Assembly: GCA_026826555.1 (NCBI GenBank)
Contig: JAKSZT010054565.1
Span: forward strand, 9,692,608-9,756,607
DNA: 64,000 bases
Reading direction: 5' to 3'
DNA from: Tolypeutes matacus
Lineage: Eukaryota > Chordata > Mammalia > Cingulata > Chlamyphoridae
Within the stretch, counting starts at the first letter, position 1; every line of letters begins with the position of its first letter. A program made the position numbers and the translations under genes. Of the stretch, positions 47,200-58,045 are shown piece by piece. The notes under the pieces are model-generated. The model did not search any database and was not told the DNA's origin. It was given only the letters and a program-made list of their open reading frames with translations.

Positions 47200-47460
47200 G
47201 CATCCCTTGATCCTGCCCTTTCCAGAGCTCCTAGAAATCTCCTGGCCTAGAACATTCCTCCTTTCCCCCTCTTCATCTACTCCATCCATCCTCTGAATCT
47301 CAGTTCAAATGTCAATCATCAGAGCAGCCTTCTTTGCCCCCATCCAGCTGGGTCAGGACCCTGCTGGAAGCTCCTAGAGCTTATGCTTTGTCTCCTTTGG
47401 TGCCTTTCCACCATTTGCCATTTTGTGTTTGTATGTATTTTATGTTCCCATACAAACATA
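47200..47460 (+). mobile_element. L2 LINE fragment
   Basis: AATCTCAGTTCAAATGTCAA, then CAGAGCAGCCTTCTTTGCCC, is L2 3' text. Confidence 0.7.
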
Positions 47461-48254
47461 AAATGTGTGTTAGGCGTCAGTGCCCCCCACAAGCCTGTGA
47501 GAGCCTCACTTTGCTCCAGCACAATGGAGAGCCCCACACATGGGATTTATTCATCCTTATGAGATGTGTATGACTGCCTGGGGCTAGTCCTGGGGGATTC
47601 AGGGGGAATTTGGGGTCAGTAGTGGGGTATATAATGGGTAGTCACCTGTGAATGGTCTTTTCTCTGTCAATTTACCCCTGGGAAACAGATGAAAAGAGGA
47701 GCCACTCCCTGGCAGTTTCCATGGGTGTAGGAAGGAGAAAGTCCATTCATAGCTTACTCTTCCTGACACGATGCATGTGTGTGACTGGCCATTAGGAGTA
47801 ATCTCAGAACTCAGCTACATTTTAATGGATATCATTCCAGTAGAACTCTGGACTGAAGAGCAAGCTGATTGTCTGTTTCAAAGTTGATCTCTCTGTGTAT
47901 GCACAGAACTGCTTATGTAGAAAATATAATTTAAAGTATCAAATGAGGTAAAAATTGAAGCACTGGGGGGAAAATCATGTTTTTGCATGGAAGTATATTG
48001 CCCACAAGAGAGCATAGATGAAGACATCGTAATTCTTTTCTGTTCTCTTTTTTTATTATTAAAAACCCCTTTAGTCTCCACATCTGCCTCCTCAATGACC
48101 CAAATACCCAGGCAACCCAGGAATTCGGCAGAGCTCAAGTTTTATGCATTCAATTAAAAAATACAGGCCTGGTGGTTGCCACGTGCTGGGTGCTGTGACC
48201 TTGTTTCAGAGCGAGGTATGGTACACCTCCTGTCCTGGGATGTTGTAGGCAGGG
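47461..48254. other. Unique non-coding sequence
   Basis: I recognise no repeat or gene. Confidence 0.35.
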
Positions 48255-48445
48255 AGAAGAGCCTCCTTTTGGAATCTTGCTGTCCTGAGTGGGAATCACA
48301 AATCTACCATTACAAGCAGCTTAAACTTGGGCAAGATATTTAACCTTCCCAACCCCCAAAATTCCTATATCCATAAAGAGAGGTTGCAATTACTTCTCTC
48401 TTAAGGTAGTTTTGAGGATGAAATGAGACACAACCATTTAAAAAG
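48255..48445 (+). mobile_element. MIR SINE
   Basis: TTGGGCAAGATATTTAACCT and GTTTTGAGGATGAAATGAGA preserve the MIR core order. Confidence 0.75.
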
Positions 48446-48449
48446 TAAA

Positions 48450-49030
48450 TGAGATCATGACATGCCTTCACTCAAAAGCCTCTAAAGAGTTGTTAGGATA
48501 TTAGAATAGTGTTCAAAGTCCACAGCTTGATTATGTGATCTGGTTCTTGAATACCTCTCTGTCCACATCTCCTGTTCCTTACTGCTTCACTCCATGCTCT
48601 CAGAACTCTGCCTCTCTAGCATGCCAAACATCTTACCCCAGGACCTTTGGACTTGCTGCTTCCTCTGTTTGGAACACTCTTCACCCCCATGGTCACAAGA
48701 CTTGGCACTCACATAATTCAGAGTCCCTTTTTGATCCCCTACCCAAAATAACCTCCCATCACTCCTTAGTTCTTTAGCCTGCTTTATTTCTCTTCTACCC
48801 TAATTTTTGCCTGACATTATGTGATATGTTAGTTTATTTGCTTACTGTCTCCCTTCACTGGAGTGGAAACTCCATGAAAGCAAGGACTCAATTTTTTTCT
48901 TTTTTTAAATTGCTTTGTGCTCAGTTCCTACAACAGTGCCTAGTACTCCAAAATTTGTTGAGTGAATAACAGATAAAAAGGGCCTCCCGCACAGCCCAGC
49001 ATATAGCAAGAACTCAATAACCATCAGTTT
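48450..49030 (+). mobile_element. L2 LINE 3' portion
   Basis: Long L2 match in order: CACTCAAAAGCCTCTAAAGA, CAGGACCTTTGGACTTGCTG, TCCATGAAAGCAAGGACTCA, ACAACAGTGCCTAGTACTCC and TTGTTGAGTGAATAACAGAT. Confidence 0.88.
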
Positions 49031-49226
49031 TTAACTCTTCCCTTCTTAGCAAGAAGTTTAAACCTTAGAGCTGAAGGTAGGACAGCAGGAGATAGATTTT
49101 TTTGGATTTAGGTAAGCCATGTGGATCTTTTTTACATCCCAATAGCTACAAACCACAGAGCCTAACAGAAAGTGAATCCTCATTTTATGTTTTAATCAAT
49201 TTGTTCCACATAAAGTATGTCTAGAG

Positions 49227-49419
49227 CAGGGGTTCTTAACCTTATTTGTTCCACGGACCCTTTTGCCAGTCAGGTGAAAACCACGGACCCCTTACTAAGT
49301 CCACACAATACTGTGTATTATTTAATAAATTTATTACACCCACACTAACACATCCCCACAAGAACAATGTTTTTTTGAATTTCAATTCAAACTCATGGAC
49401 CCCTTGTTAAGAACCCCTG
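49227..49419. mobile_element. hAT-Charlie-like non-autonomous DNA transposon, second copy
   Basis: CAGGGGTTCTTAACC at the left end and GTTAAGAACCCCTG at the right end form terminal inverted repeats of a 193-bp element related to 38295-38520. The flanks GTCTAGAG and GTCTAAGG (6 of 8) fit a hAT duplication. Confidence 0.85.
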
Positions 49420-49427
49420 GTCTAAGG

Positions 49428-50014
49428 TGATAAAAGCAAGTGTTAGGAAAAAAAAAAAAAAAAGCATTAGAACAATTCATGAGATTTGCTTATTAATTCT
49501 TTTCCTCTCTGGCACATTTGCCATAAGAAGGAGCAGCCTGGAGAGAAAGTAGAGTTGAGTCACATTGCTTCACTGGAGGAAACATGATCATAATTAAGGA
49601 GCCTCCTTTAAGGGCTCAAACGTGAACCTTGCTATCAAGAGATGCAGCAATGGAAAAGATTTCTGTCAGTTGCTTTATGAATGAATTGTATCTAGTTATT
49701 TCTTTGCATAGGGAAAAGCATCCCCCATGGAGCACATGCTCTATGTTTCCTCCTCCCTAATTGACACATGTTTCTTGTGTGGTGGGTGGATAATGGAGCA
49801 GTAGAGAAGAAACATTGGAAGGTGCTATGATTGTGCCTAGGGGGTTCTGGATGAAGTCTGGGAATGGGGAAGGGTCAGGGAAGTCTTGCCAGAAAAAAAG
49901 ATGTTTGAGCTGAGATTTAAAAATTAACTTAATAAGAATTAAAGAGACAAGAGGGTGGTATGGGAGGAGGCAGAATGAAGAACACTCTCTGCAGAGGAAG
50001 GGCAGTTAGGAACA
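49428..50014. other. Unique non-coding sequence
   Basis: A poly-A run is at about 49449-49463. No gene is recognised. Confidence 0.4.
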
Positions 50015-50160
50015 CTAGAACCTGGATTCTTATCCTGTCTCTGCCACCGTGGAGACCCATGCCCTCTCTGTGCCTCAGTGTCCCCAAATATGAGGGGTTG
50101 GATTAGATGATGTCTTAGGTTCTATCCAGGTAAGTATTCTGTTTGATCATCTAGAACCCT
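50015..50160 (+). mobile_element. MIR-type SINE fragment
   Basis: CCTGTCTCTGCCACCGTGG, CTCTGTGCCTCAGTGTCCCC and GGATTAGATGATGTCTTAGG follow the MIR/MIRc order. Confidence 0.75.
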
Positions 50161-50316
50161 CCTTTTCCTCTTCCTCTTTTCCTCTGCCCTTCCTTTCTTG
50201 CTAAGGTCATTTTCCTTTCCTTTCTTCCTTGACTCTTTCCCTTCTTTTTTTCTCTTATTTATGCGAGTCACCAAGGGGAGTGGAGAACATTATTTAATGG
50301 CACATTGCTGCTATAG

Positions 50317-50674
50317 TGATATGGAAAAGTCACTGCAGCCCTCCCCCTCCCCCTTTTCTGACAAGAATCTCCCGCCTTAGAACTGAAACCTGCACTTCTG
50401 GCTCTGTAACCCTGCCTGCTTGATTTCGTAACCTGCAGTTCTGCTTCTGTAACCACGCTTGCTTAGTTGCCTAAGGTATTGGAAAATTCCACCCGCCAAC
50501 TCGCTAGCCAATGAACAGGAGCCTGCAGACCCCAATAAAAACTCCAGAAAACTGGGGCTGGGGGCCCAGAATTTGGAAACCAAACTTTCCTCTGGGCCTG
50601 CACGCATAATGAAGCCTGGTTCCTCTGCTCCCTCCGAGTGCTGTTTTGGGTTTCTCATCATGACAGTTGCAACA
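50317..50674 (+). mobile_element. Solo LTR of an endogenous retrovirus
   Basis: A 358-bp segment begins TG and ends CA, flanked by the 4-bp duplication ATAG (50313-50316 and 50675-50678). It contains a 43-bp tandem repeat (50387-50429 and 50430-50472, U3-like), a CCAAT box at about 50508, AATAAA at 50534-50539 and a U5-like tail. This layout is that of a class I (gammaretrovirus-like) LTR in plus orientation. No retroviral coding sequence is attached, so it is a recombined solo LTR. Confidence 0.82.
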
Positions 50675-50678
50675 ATAG

Positions 50679-51604
50679 CACTTATTTTTCAATTTAAATA
50701 GGGAGAATAAAAATTTTAGAAGCAGAATAACAAGTGGGTGCTAATGGAATTGAGCCATGGTAGTAAAAAGAAAATTTGTGTTTTATAGTATCAACATTTG
50801 GGTAAATAGGACAATTTTTTTTACTGAGTAGGTAGTCACTCTGTAATTAATATTAATTACTGACACTCTTTTGCTCTTCCTATATCATCCCACAGAATTC
50901 TTGCAGTAGGTAGGTGAGAAACTTATGAATGGGAAAGTGAGACTCCAAGAGGACACCAGCTAGCAGGTGCTAGCGCCAGGTTGGTCCCTGGCAGCCAGAT
51001 CCCAGAGCTCATGTATCCCTACTTTACCTTGGCTGACATAGGCCCAAATCTGCCTCATGGTGACCACGTGACCTTCGTTCCATCCTTCCTCTCTGGGCCT
51101 CAGTTTCCCTAACTGATCTTTACATAGCCTCTACCAGCTCTTTCTAATTTGCAGGGAAGCCACCGTACTTTCCCTACATTTGAAGTAACTCTGAGCCAGG
51201 GGTAGGGATAAGATCAGAAGATGGCAAGCTCTGTAGGAAATGCTCTGAACTATTTCAACGACTGAGAACCTATTAACCTCGAGGGCAAAGTGAAGGACAG
51301 GTTGCGTTTTGGTGTACTGGGATAGATAGAGAAGACAGTAAATTTGGATGGCATGACAATTTCTAGGGCTGCAAAGAGAACAATAAGAACCAGATTTTGC
51401 AATGGAGAAAAGAAACCTTGCATTCCATCTGGACCAGACTTATACCCGGGGAGTAGTTTTGGCAAGAGAAGAGCCCTAGTTTGTTAAATATTAAATAAAA
51501 AATATTAATAATCTGGCTCATTCTTCATGTCTGTCTCTAGTGGTGCAACAACTGCTAATTCACTTTCCCCCTCATTTTCTCCTAGCTAAGCTGATATTTA
51601 ATTC
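50679..51604. other. Mostly unique sequence with MIR pieces
   Basis: A minus-strand MIR fragment lies at about 50885-51015 (CCAAGAGGACACCAGCTAGC) and a short plus-strand MIR core at about 51075-51115 (CTGGGCCTCAGTTTCCCTAA). Confidence 0.55.
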
Positions 51605-51618
51605 TAGAGAATTTATTT

Positions 51619-52192
51619 GTATTTTTTTCTTTATTTTTAAAGAAGTTTTAGATTACACAAAAGTTACCTAAAAAATATAGGGGATTCCCATATACTCTAC
51701 CCCTCCCCCTCTCACATTTTCACCTACTAATAACATCTTTCATAAGTGTGGTACATTTGTTCAAACTGATGAACATAATGAAGCATCATTACTAACCATG
51801 GTCTGTAGTTCACATTATGGCTTACACTTTGCACTGCAAAATTTTATGTGTTTTGATAAAATGTATAATGACTGGTATCTGTCATTGCAATATCATGCAG
51901 AACAATTGCAATGTCCCCCAAATACCCCATGTTACACTTATTCTTCCCTCTCCTTCCCCTCAGAACCTCCGGTGACCACTATTTTTATATCAGTGTTACA
52001 AGTTCTTCCATTACTAGAATAATAATGTCTACATTGGTCCATAGTTACATTCCCCTCTTATGTTTATTCATTCCTCAATCTTGAGGATTTTGGGATTTGG
52101 GGATGGTGATGCCCACTCTGCTTCTGATTGAGAGGGGGCTTAAATCCCATGGGACAGATGTGTGTAGCTGTCTTGCTTGCAGTTGTAGAACT
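51619..52192 (-). mobile_element. 5'-truncated L1/HAL1 3'UTR copy with perfect 14-bp TSD
   Basis: The reverse complement of the recurrent L1/HAL1 3'UTR, 574 bp, flanked by TAGAGAATTTATTT exactly at 51605-51618 and 52193-52206. The perfect duplication suggests one of the younger insertions in the window. Confidence 0.93.
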
Positions 52193-52206
52193 TAGAGAAT
52201 TTATTT

Positions 52207-54019
52207 TATAGCCAGTGGTAAGACTTCAAAAGGTTTGCCAAAGGTAGGTTCTGAAAAGTGTTCTTCCTTTCCTAGAGAATACAGGAGCCAGGAATGGGGG
52301 AAGGCATGGGACTCTTAAATATTCCTGACCAATAGTGCAGAAGCAGCATGCAACCTCTGTCCTCTCCTTGGTTTCATCTTCCCCCATGAAGAGGGACATG
52401 CTCTCAGAGGGTGTGCAAGGGGACCAGACTTGAGACTATAATTGTATATAAATCCAAATCTTTTAGGGCTGGCTCATCAGAGGAAAGAGAAATAGGCTCC
52501 ATTACCCTGGAATCTTACAAGATCAAAGTGATGGCGTGAAGGAGTTAATGGGATGTGTCAGAAACTGCCTGGCGAAACAAAGGATAAGAAAGATCACTGG
52601 AAGAACAGAAAATGAAAGTGAATGAAGTTTAGCTTGAATTATGGCACAAGAGAGTGGTTCAAAGTTTCTGAAAGCATGAGATTAGGGCATTATAAATAAT
52701 ATAGAGAGATATTAGTGCCTGTCTTACTTATTTCCCATCCATATTTAAAATATACCAACTGCCTCCACTGTTTCATATAGCACCATTTATAAAATGAGAA
52801 CACACACCCTTATAGTTCAATGTCCCTTCAGACATAATTTTAGTGAATTCGTAGCTGCATTTTGTTTTCCATTTCTTATAAAATGCTGGACAAAAATCCC
52901 TAAACAAACAAACATTTAACTGACATTTAAAACACAAGCTGCATGCCAAATAACTTGGAGTGATGTTAGAAGCTCTTTAATAAATGCCTACAGTATCAAG
53001 GCCTAAACGTACACACTAATTTCAAGTACTTTTTATTAAATCATTTAATCTCAGTGTGTTTTGAATAATTGAACAAAAATAGTTCATAAGCATACTAAAT
53101 CTTTAACATACCCTCTTCTTGCATGCTGTTCCTGAAAGTCTCAATCTGAAGATTAGACTTAATAGAACTGTCTGTCAATTTCAATCATGATCATTTGGGG
53201 CAGATGGCTCTCTGATTGTGCATTTAATATGCAGAAAAATCCTGCACCTCTTTTGTTCACTAGTTAGCCTCCTGACAACTCACATTGTGATGAGTAGCTT
53301 TCCTTTTCAGAGAACTGTTTCCCTTAAACACCAGACTCCACATATCATTACAAATAAATATATTCAGAGATGATTTTTCCATCTCCTTAAATTTGTTCAC
53401 TCACTTATTAACATTTTAAATGGCAGGCAGGATTTTTTTCATAGGTGCTCGATTGGAGAGGAACATGGGCAGAGCTCCCACTGAAGCTAGAACCACAAAG
53501 ACAGCTGGATGGCTTATGGGAACAAGTTTTGTCCACGGCACCTGAGGACCCGAGTTCGAGATGCTGCCTCATTTTTCCTGCCTTGCTTTTGGAATATTCA
53601 GTTCTCTCTGGGAAGCTAAGGTCCCCAAGGGGTCAAAGTTTTGGTATATACCCCTGGCTCAGGTGGATTGGACTTCTTTCCCAGAACTTTGCCTGTTCCA
53701 TTATTTTCATTTTTATTCAGCATTCATCTGGGATGAGTGGAACAAAAGGGGCATAAAGAACATGGAGTGAGAATTCTCACGTGTGATAAATACTAATCCC
53801 GATCAAAGACTCCAATGAGGAAAATTTGGGCTACTGTTTTGATGTGTCCTGAATATCTACTAACATAGCCACTTCTGAATATGTCAATATATAATATATA
53901 TACAAATGTATGTGTATAATGTCATTTGTGAATCTAATGTGACTGTGTGACATAGTCGCAAAAATGTAGATTTGGAACCATAAGACTCAGGTTTGAATTT
54001 TAATTCTTCCCTTTGGGAG
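52207..54019. other. Unique sequence; possible conserved regulatory stretch
   Basis: No repeat is recognised. 53000-53300 is AT-rich with ordered motif-like words (TGATCATT, CAGATGG, TTTAATATGCA) and could be a conserved enhancer. This is inference only. Confidence 0.4.
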
Positions 54020-54310
54020 GTGGTATAGAGTTAAGGCAAAGAAGGTGGCTCTAGGATCTGCATGGCTGGGTTTGAATGCCAGCCCCACATCTGCTAGCTG
54101 GGTAACTTTCCTGTCAATTTAACCTCTCCATATCACTGTTTCCTCATCTGTGGCAGCAGGGGAGGGTTGTATGAGAACAAGGTTATTGTATGGATTAAAT
54201 GAGATAAGGTATATAACATAAGAAGACATCTAAAGAATGTTGGTTGAAGATTACAATTAGAAAGCAGTACCTAGCATTTAATAGTTGTTCACAAATAATT
54301 GGTGGATGAA
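54020..54310 (+). mobile_element. MIR SINE
   Basis: TGGCTGGGTTTGAATGCCAG, CTGCTAGCTGGGTAACTTTC, GTTTCCTCATCTGTGGCAGC and GGATTAAATGAGATAAGG are in MIR order. Confidence 0.85.
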
Positions 54311-54404
54311 AGAACAGCCATTAAATATAAGATAAACAACATAACTTCTTGGGCACTTAATTGTGAAAATGGAGTGAATCCATACCAGTTTTGTGCGCTG
54401 TTCA

Positions 54405-54560
54405 TGAGATGAATTCAGGTCACCTAGCTATGTGACCATGATACTTTACAGAACCTCTAAAATGGAAATAATAATACCATCTACTTCATCGGGCTGTTGT
54501 GATGAGATACCACCAACAAAGAAAGCACTTAACATGCTTGTGATTATTATTAAATTCAGC
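54405..54560 (+). mobile_element. MIR SINE fragment
   Basis: CACCTAGCTATGTGACCATG, CCTCTAAAATGGAAATAATA and ATCGGGCTGTTGTGATGAG are MIR core text. Confidence 0.75.
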
Positions 54561-54762
54561 AATTATTTAGAAACTACTGAAAATTCTCTTTTCCCAAAGA
54601 GCACTGTATGTGGCTCCTTGACAAAGGGGCTCTCCCTAGTACATGTTTTGACTTCTGGCCATTAGTTAGCTGGCAGTGACAAGACGTGGAGAATGGGTTA
54701 TGGGAGTAGGGGGAGGGGATGTTCAGCTGACACTTGTCCTTTAGAAACTGCTTCTTAAACAA

Positions 54763-54814
54763 CCATGTGAGTCCAGAGGACAGCAGAGCCATGTGAGTCC
54801 AGAGGACAGCAGAG
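54763..54814. repeat. Perfect 26-bp tandem duplication
   Basis: The unit at 54763-54788 (starting CCATGTGAGTCC, ending GGACAGCAGAG) is repeated exactly at 54789-54814. Confidence 0.95.
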
Positions 54815-55247
54815 TTTGGGTCACAAAAAATTAATTTGCATCCAATGTTTCCTTTTTGCATGCAGGCTATCGCCCGCCATTCACTGGAGCAGCAATGCCC
54901 TGTGTGTAGAGCACACATTATGTTGCAGATGCATCTTCATTAGTGGCCAGAATGGTATTAGAAATGTGTAAATTGGATCATTTAATATCATTGCTCTTAC
55001 CCTTAGAAGAAAAAGAAATTGAGGCATTTTTATCCATTAGAGTTAATAAGACCTGAAAGGCTAAATTTTCATTTAGAAAGCAAAAGCATTCTTATAAATC
55101 CTCGGTCTCTATGACCAAAGCTGTGGATGGAAAAGTATAAAAACCTGGCCACAGTCCTCATCTTCCCAAGGTGAAACCTTGTGGTCTTTGTGGATTTAGC
55201 TTCTTTGCTCTTTTTCTGCTAAGTCTTTAGGAGTCAAAACCCTACAT
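54815..55247. other. Unique non-coding sequence
   Basis: I recognise no repeat or gene. Confidence 0.35.
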
Positions 55248-55327
55248 CCCAGAAGGGCTTTTTTTAAATAATTTTTTTTCTTTATTTTTAAAGGAGCTTT
55301 AGATGACATGCATGTTACATTGAAAAT

Positions 55328-56305
55328 ATTGATATAAAGGTAGTGGCCACCAGAGGTTCTGAGGGGGAGGAGAGGAAAGAATAGGTGTAACATGTGTTAC
55401 TGGATTTTGTCTAGGTTCTTGACTATGCTGAAGAAATGAATTTCAAGAGCTCATTGGGTTAGTTAGGCCAATAATTTATTAAGATAAGGAGGGAAGAGAA
55501 ATGGGAGAAAATAACAGATCACGGGTCCTCGGTAGAGAGTAAGGGCCTGAAGAGTGATAAAGAGGGCTGATTTATAGACTATAATTTCCCATTATAGATT
55601 ATAAATGCCCAGGTTTTACTGTGTGTTGATCCATGCAAGAGGGACATGGTGAGAGCAGGGTGCAGAAGGCAAGAGGGAAGAGAGCGGGAGAGATTTTTGT
55701 ACCTGCTTTTAAACCATTAATTATCCTACACCTTTGCTAAAGGCATGAGAGAAGTTCCAGCTATTTGCTATTTTGATTGATTACCCCACCCATCAAGCCC
55801 AATTATAAGACCCCTGGAGAATATCTGGGGATTCTCCTGGCTTCTGGAGGAAAACTCATTCTGAATGGTAGAAATCTCGCAAGGGTCTTCCAGCAGCCAT
55901 CTTGGGGGTATTGATGTCCAAGTGAACTTCTTGCCAGGTTCCAGATCCATCTATTGATTCCCTATCTTACTAGCTTGCTTCACATGGGTGAATTTTTGGG
56001 ACATTGGAATCGTCCTGCATGATATTGCAGTGACAGATACAGGCCATTATACATTTTTGTCAAAACCTATAAAATTGTGTGGGGCAGAGTGTAAACTATA
56101 ATGTAAACTATAGTCCATGGTTAGAACAATGCTTTAATATGTGTTCATCAATTGTAACAAATGTACCACACAATGAAAGATGTTGTTAATGTTTCCCACA
56201 TTAACAGTGTGGGAGGGGGCGGAGGTGGGGCATATGAGAATTCCCTATATTTTTAATGTAATATTTATGTAATCTAAAGCTTCTTTAAAAGTAAAAAAAA
56301 AAATT
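55328..56305 (+). mobile_element. L1/HAL1 3'UTR copy (plus), nested
   Basis: Starts TTGATATAAAGGTAGTGGCC and ends CTTCTTTAAAAGTAAAAAAA. The sequence matches the plus-strand copy at 28190-28945 and contains a solo LTR at 55395-55982. It lies inside a minus-strand copy of the same family, so the locus forms an inverted arrangement. Confidence 0.8.
55395..55982 (-). mobile_element. Solo LTR of an endogenous retrovirus (588 bp)
   Basis: The segment is bounded by TG...CA and by CATG on both sides (55391-55394 and 55983-55986). Read on the minus strand it has an AATAAA signal (complement at 55475-55480) about 80 bp from its 3' end and a C/T-rich promoter-proximal region, as expected of a class I ERV LTR. 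No internal retroviral coding sequence is present. Confidence 0.85.
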
Positions 56306-56752
56306 TTTTTTTAATATAAGGAATTTTCATATACCCCACCCCTTCCTCCTTCCACACTTTCCCCCATTACAAACATCTTTCATTAATGTATATTTGTTAA
56401 AATTGATAAACACATATTGAAACATTGCTACTAAATGTGGTCTATAGTTTACATTATGTTTTACATTTTGCACTGCACAATTTTATAGTATCTGTCATTG
56501 TAATATCTTGCAGGACGATTCCAATGTCTCAAAAAAAAAAAAAGTCCCATGTTACACCTATTGTTTCCTCTCCCTCCCTGCAGAGCTTCTGGAAGCCACT
56601 GTCGTTATATCAATATTACAAGTTCTTCCATTACTAGAATAATAATAAGTCTGCTTTGGTCCACAGTTGCATTCCTCCATTACATTTGTTCATTCCTTGA
56701 TCTTGAGAATTTTGGGATAGTGATGCCCACTCTGCTCCAGAGGGCTTTTTTG

Positions 56753-57529
56753 ATTTGCTAATCCACATTCCTCCCTTCTCTGAAATCAAATTGAGTGCTC
56801 ACTTCCTCCAGGAAACCCTCTCTGCTTGTCTGTCACACCATAGTCATGCCCTATGCTACCCCTTTCCAAGCCACTTTGAGACTCAGCAGCCAATATCTCC
56901 TTCAAAATCAGAGCCTAAGGCAAGAGCTTGGGTATGGGTAGATTATTTAGAGGTGATCCTAGGGAGCAGAAGTGAACGACCAGGGAGATAGAGGAGGAGG
57001 AAAAACCAGTTTGAGGATGTATTATTGAGGTCACTGCTGGGTGCACTGGGGCCTGGATTCCACCAGGACCTCCTGAGAAGCCCAGAGAACACCTTTCAGG
57101 GTTGTCTGCCTGAAGCATGGGTGGAGCAGGAGTATTATTCACCACTCCTGCCCCCTTGGATGTAGGTTGCCCTACACTCAAGGACAACCTGGGATGGGCT
57201 CCACTAGAACCCCAGGGCATCAGGAAAGGCCCTGCGGTAGAAAGAAAATCTGTGAGTGCTTGAGGTGAGAGCCAGCCAGCAAGAGAAGAGTCTGTTCTTG
57301 CATGGAACTGTCCACACAGCAGGGCCTGGAATCAGAGGTGGGCCTTGGAATGCAAAGCAAGACATCGAGGCACCTGTCACAGTGGTGAGAGAGGAAATGA
57401 ACATTTGCTGAACACATATATCATTCATTTATTGAGAGCCTATTTGTCAGAATAAATCTATGATACAATTTCAGGTAGGGATGATATTCTATGAAAAAAT
57501 GATCACGCAGCGTAGGGGGCAGGATACAT
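56753..57529. other. Unique sequence with a weak L2 trace
   Basis: CACTTCCTCCAGGAAACCCT (about 56800) resembles L2. Otherwise nothing is recognised. Confidence 0.4.
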
Positions 57530-57860
57530 TTTTATTTTAGATACAGTAGTCAAGGGAAGGCCTTTCTGAGTAGGTAGCATTCAACAAAGTTAATGAACAG
57601 CCAAGAAATGTGGAGAGGATGTAGTGGGGTTGGGGCTGCTGAGTACCTTCCAGATGGAAGAACAGCAAGAGCTGTAGTTGAATGACAGTCAGTGTGACTG
57701 GGACTCAGTGAGCAGGGTGGGGAGCTACTGAGGCAGAGAGATAGGTGGAGAGAGGTTGGGCAGGGCCTGTGGTTTGGGGTGGAGGCTGGATTGGATCTCG
57801 TCTACTCTGGGATAGGAAACTATTGGGGGACAGGGATGTGACCTGATTAAATTTTTCAGT
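57530..57860 (+). repeat. Fragment of the ancient 20135-type repeat
   Basis: GGAAGGCCTTTCTGAGTAGG and GTGAGCAGGGTGGGGAGCTA followed by GACAGGGATGTGACCTGATT keep the family's order. Confidence 0.55.
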
Positions 57861-57869
57861 AAGAGTTTT

Positions 57870-58045
57870 TAAACCAAGATCTGTTTTACATATTTTGCAT
57901 GTTCTCATTTTTAATCCTTATTACAACCCTATAAAGCTTTAGGGATGGGGAAGGCCTGCAATTTTTCCTGTGTCTCACAATGCACACAGAGACAGGATTC
58001 AAATACAGGCAGTGGCTCCAGAGCCTTGATTCTCATGCTACTCTG
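57870..58045 (-). mobile_element. MIR SINE
   Basis: TTTAATCCTTATTACAACCC, GATTCAAATACAGGCAGTGG and CTCCAGAGCCTTGATTCTCA are minus-strand MIR phrases. Confidence 0.75.

Larger units (their letters stand above)
55266..56736 (-). mobile_element. L1/HAL1 3'UTR copy (minus), split by nested insertions
   Basis: The 3'-terminal part (about 55266-55327) and the rest (about 56306-56736) are minus-strand copies of the recurrent 3'UTR. They are flanked by CCAGAAGGGCTTTTTT (left, about 55249) and CCAGAGGGCTTTTTT (right, about 56737), which act as the target duplication. A plus-strand 3'UTR copy with its own poly(A) is inserted between them. Confidence 0.8.

Noticed and set aside
54574..54918. 114-codon minus frame with an internal repeated peptide
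   Set aside because: The peptide repeat is only the 26-bp tandem duplication read in frame. There is no domain or start context.
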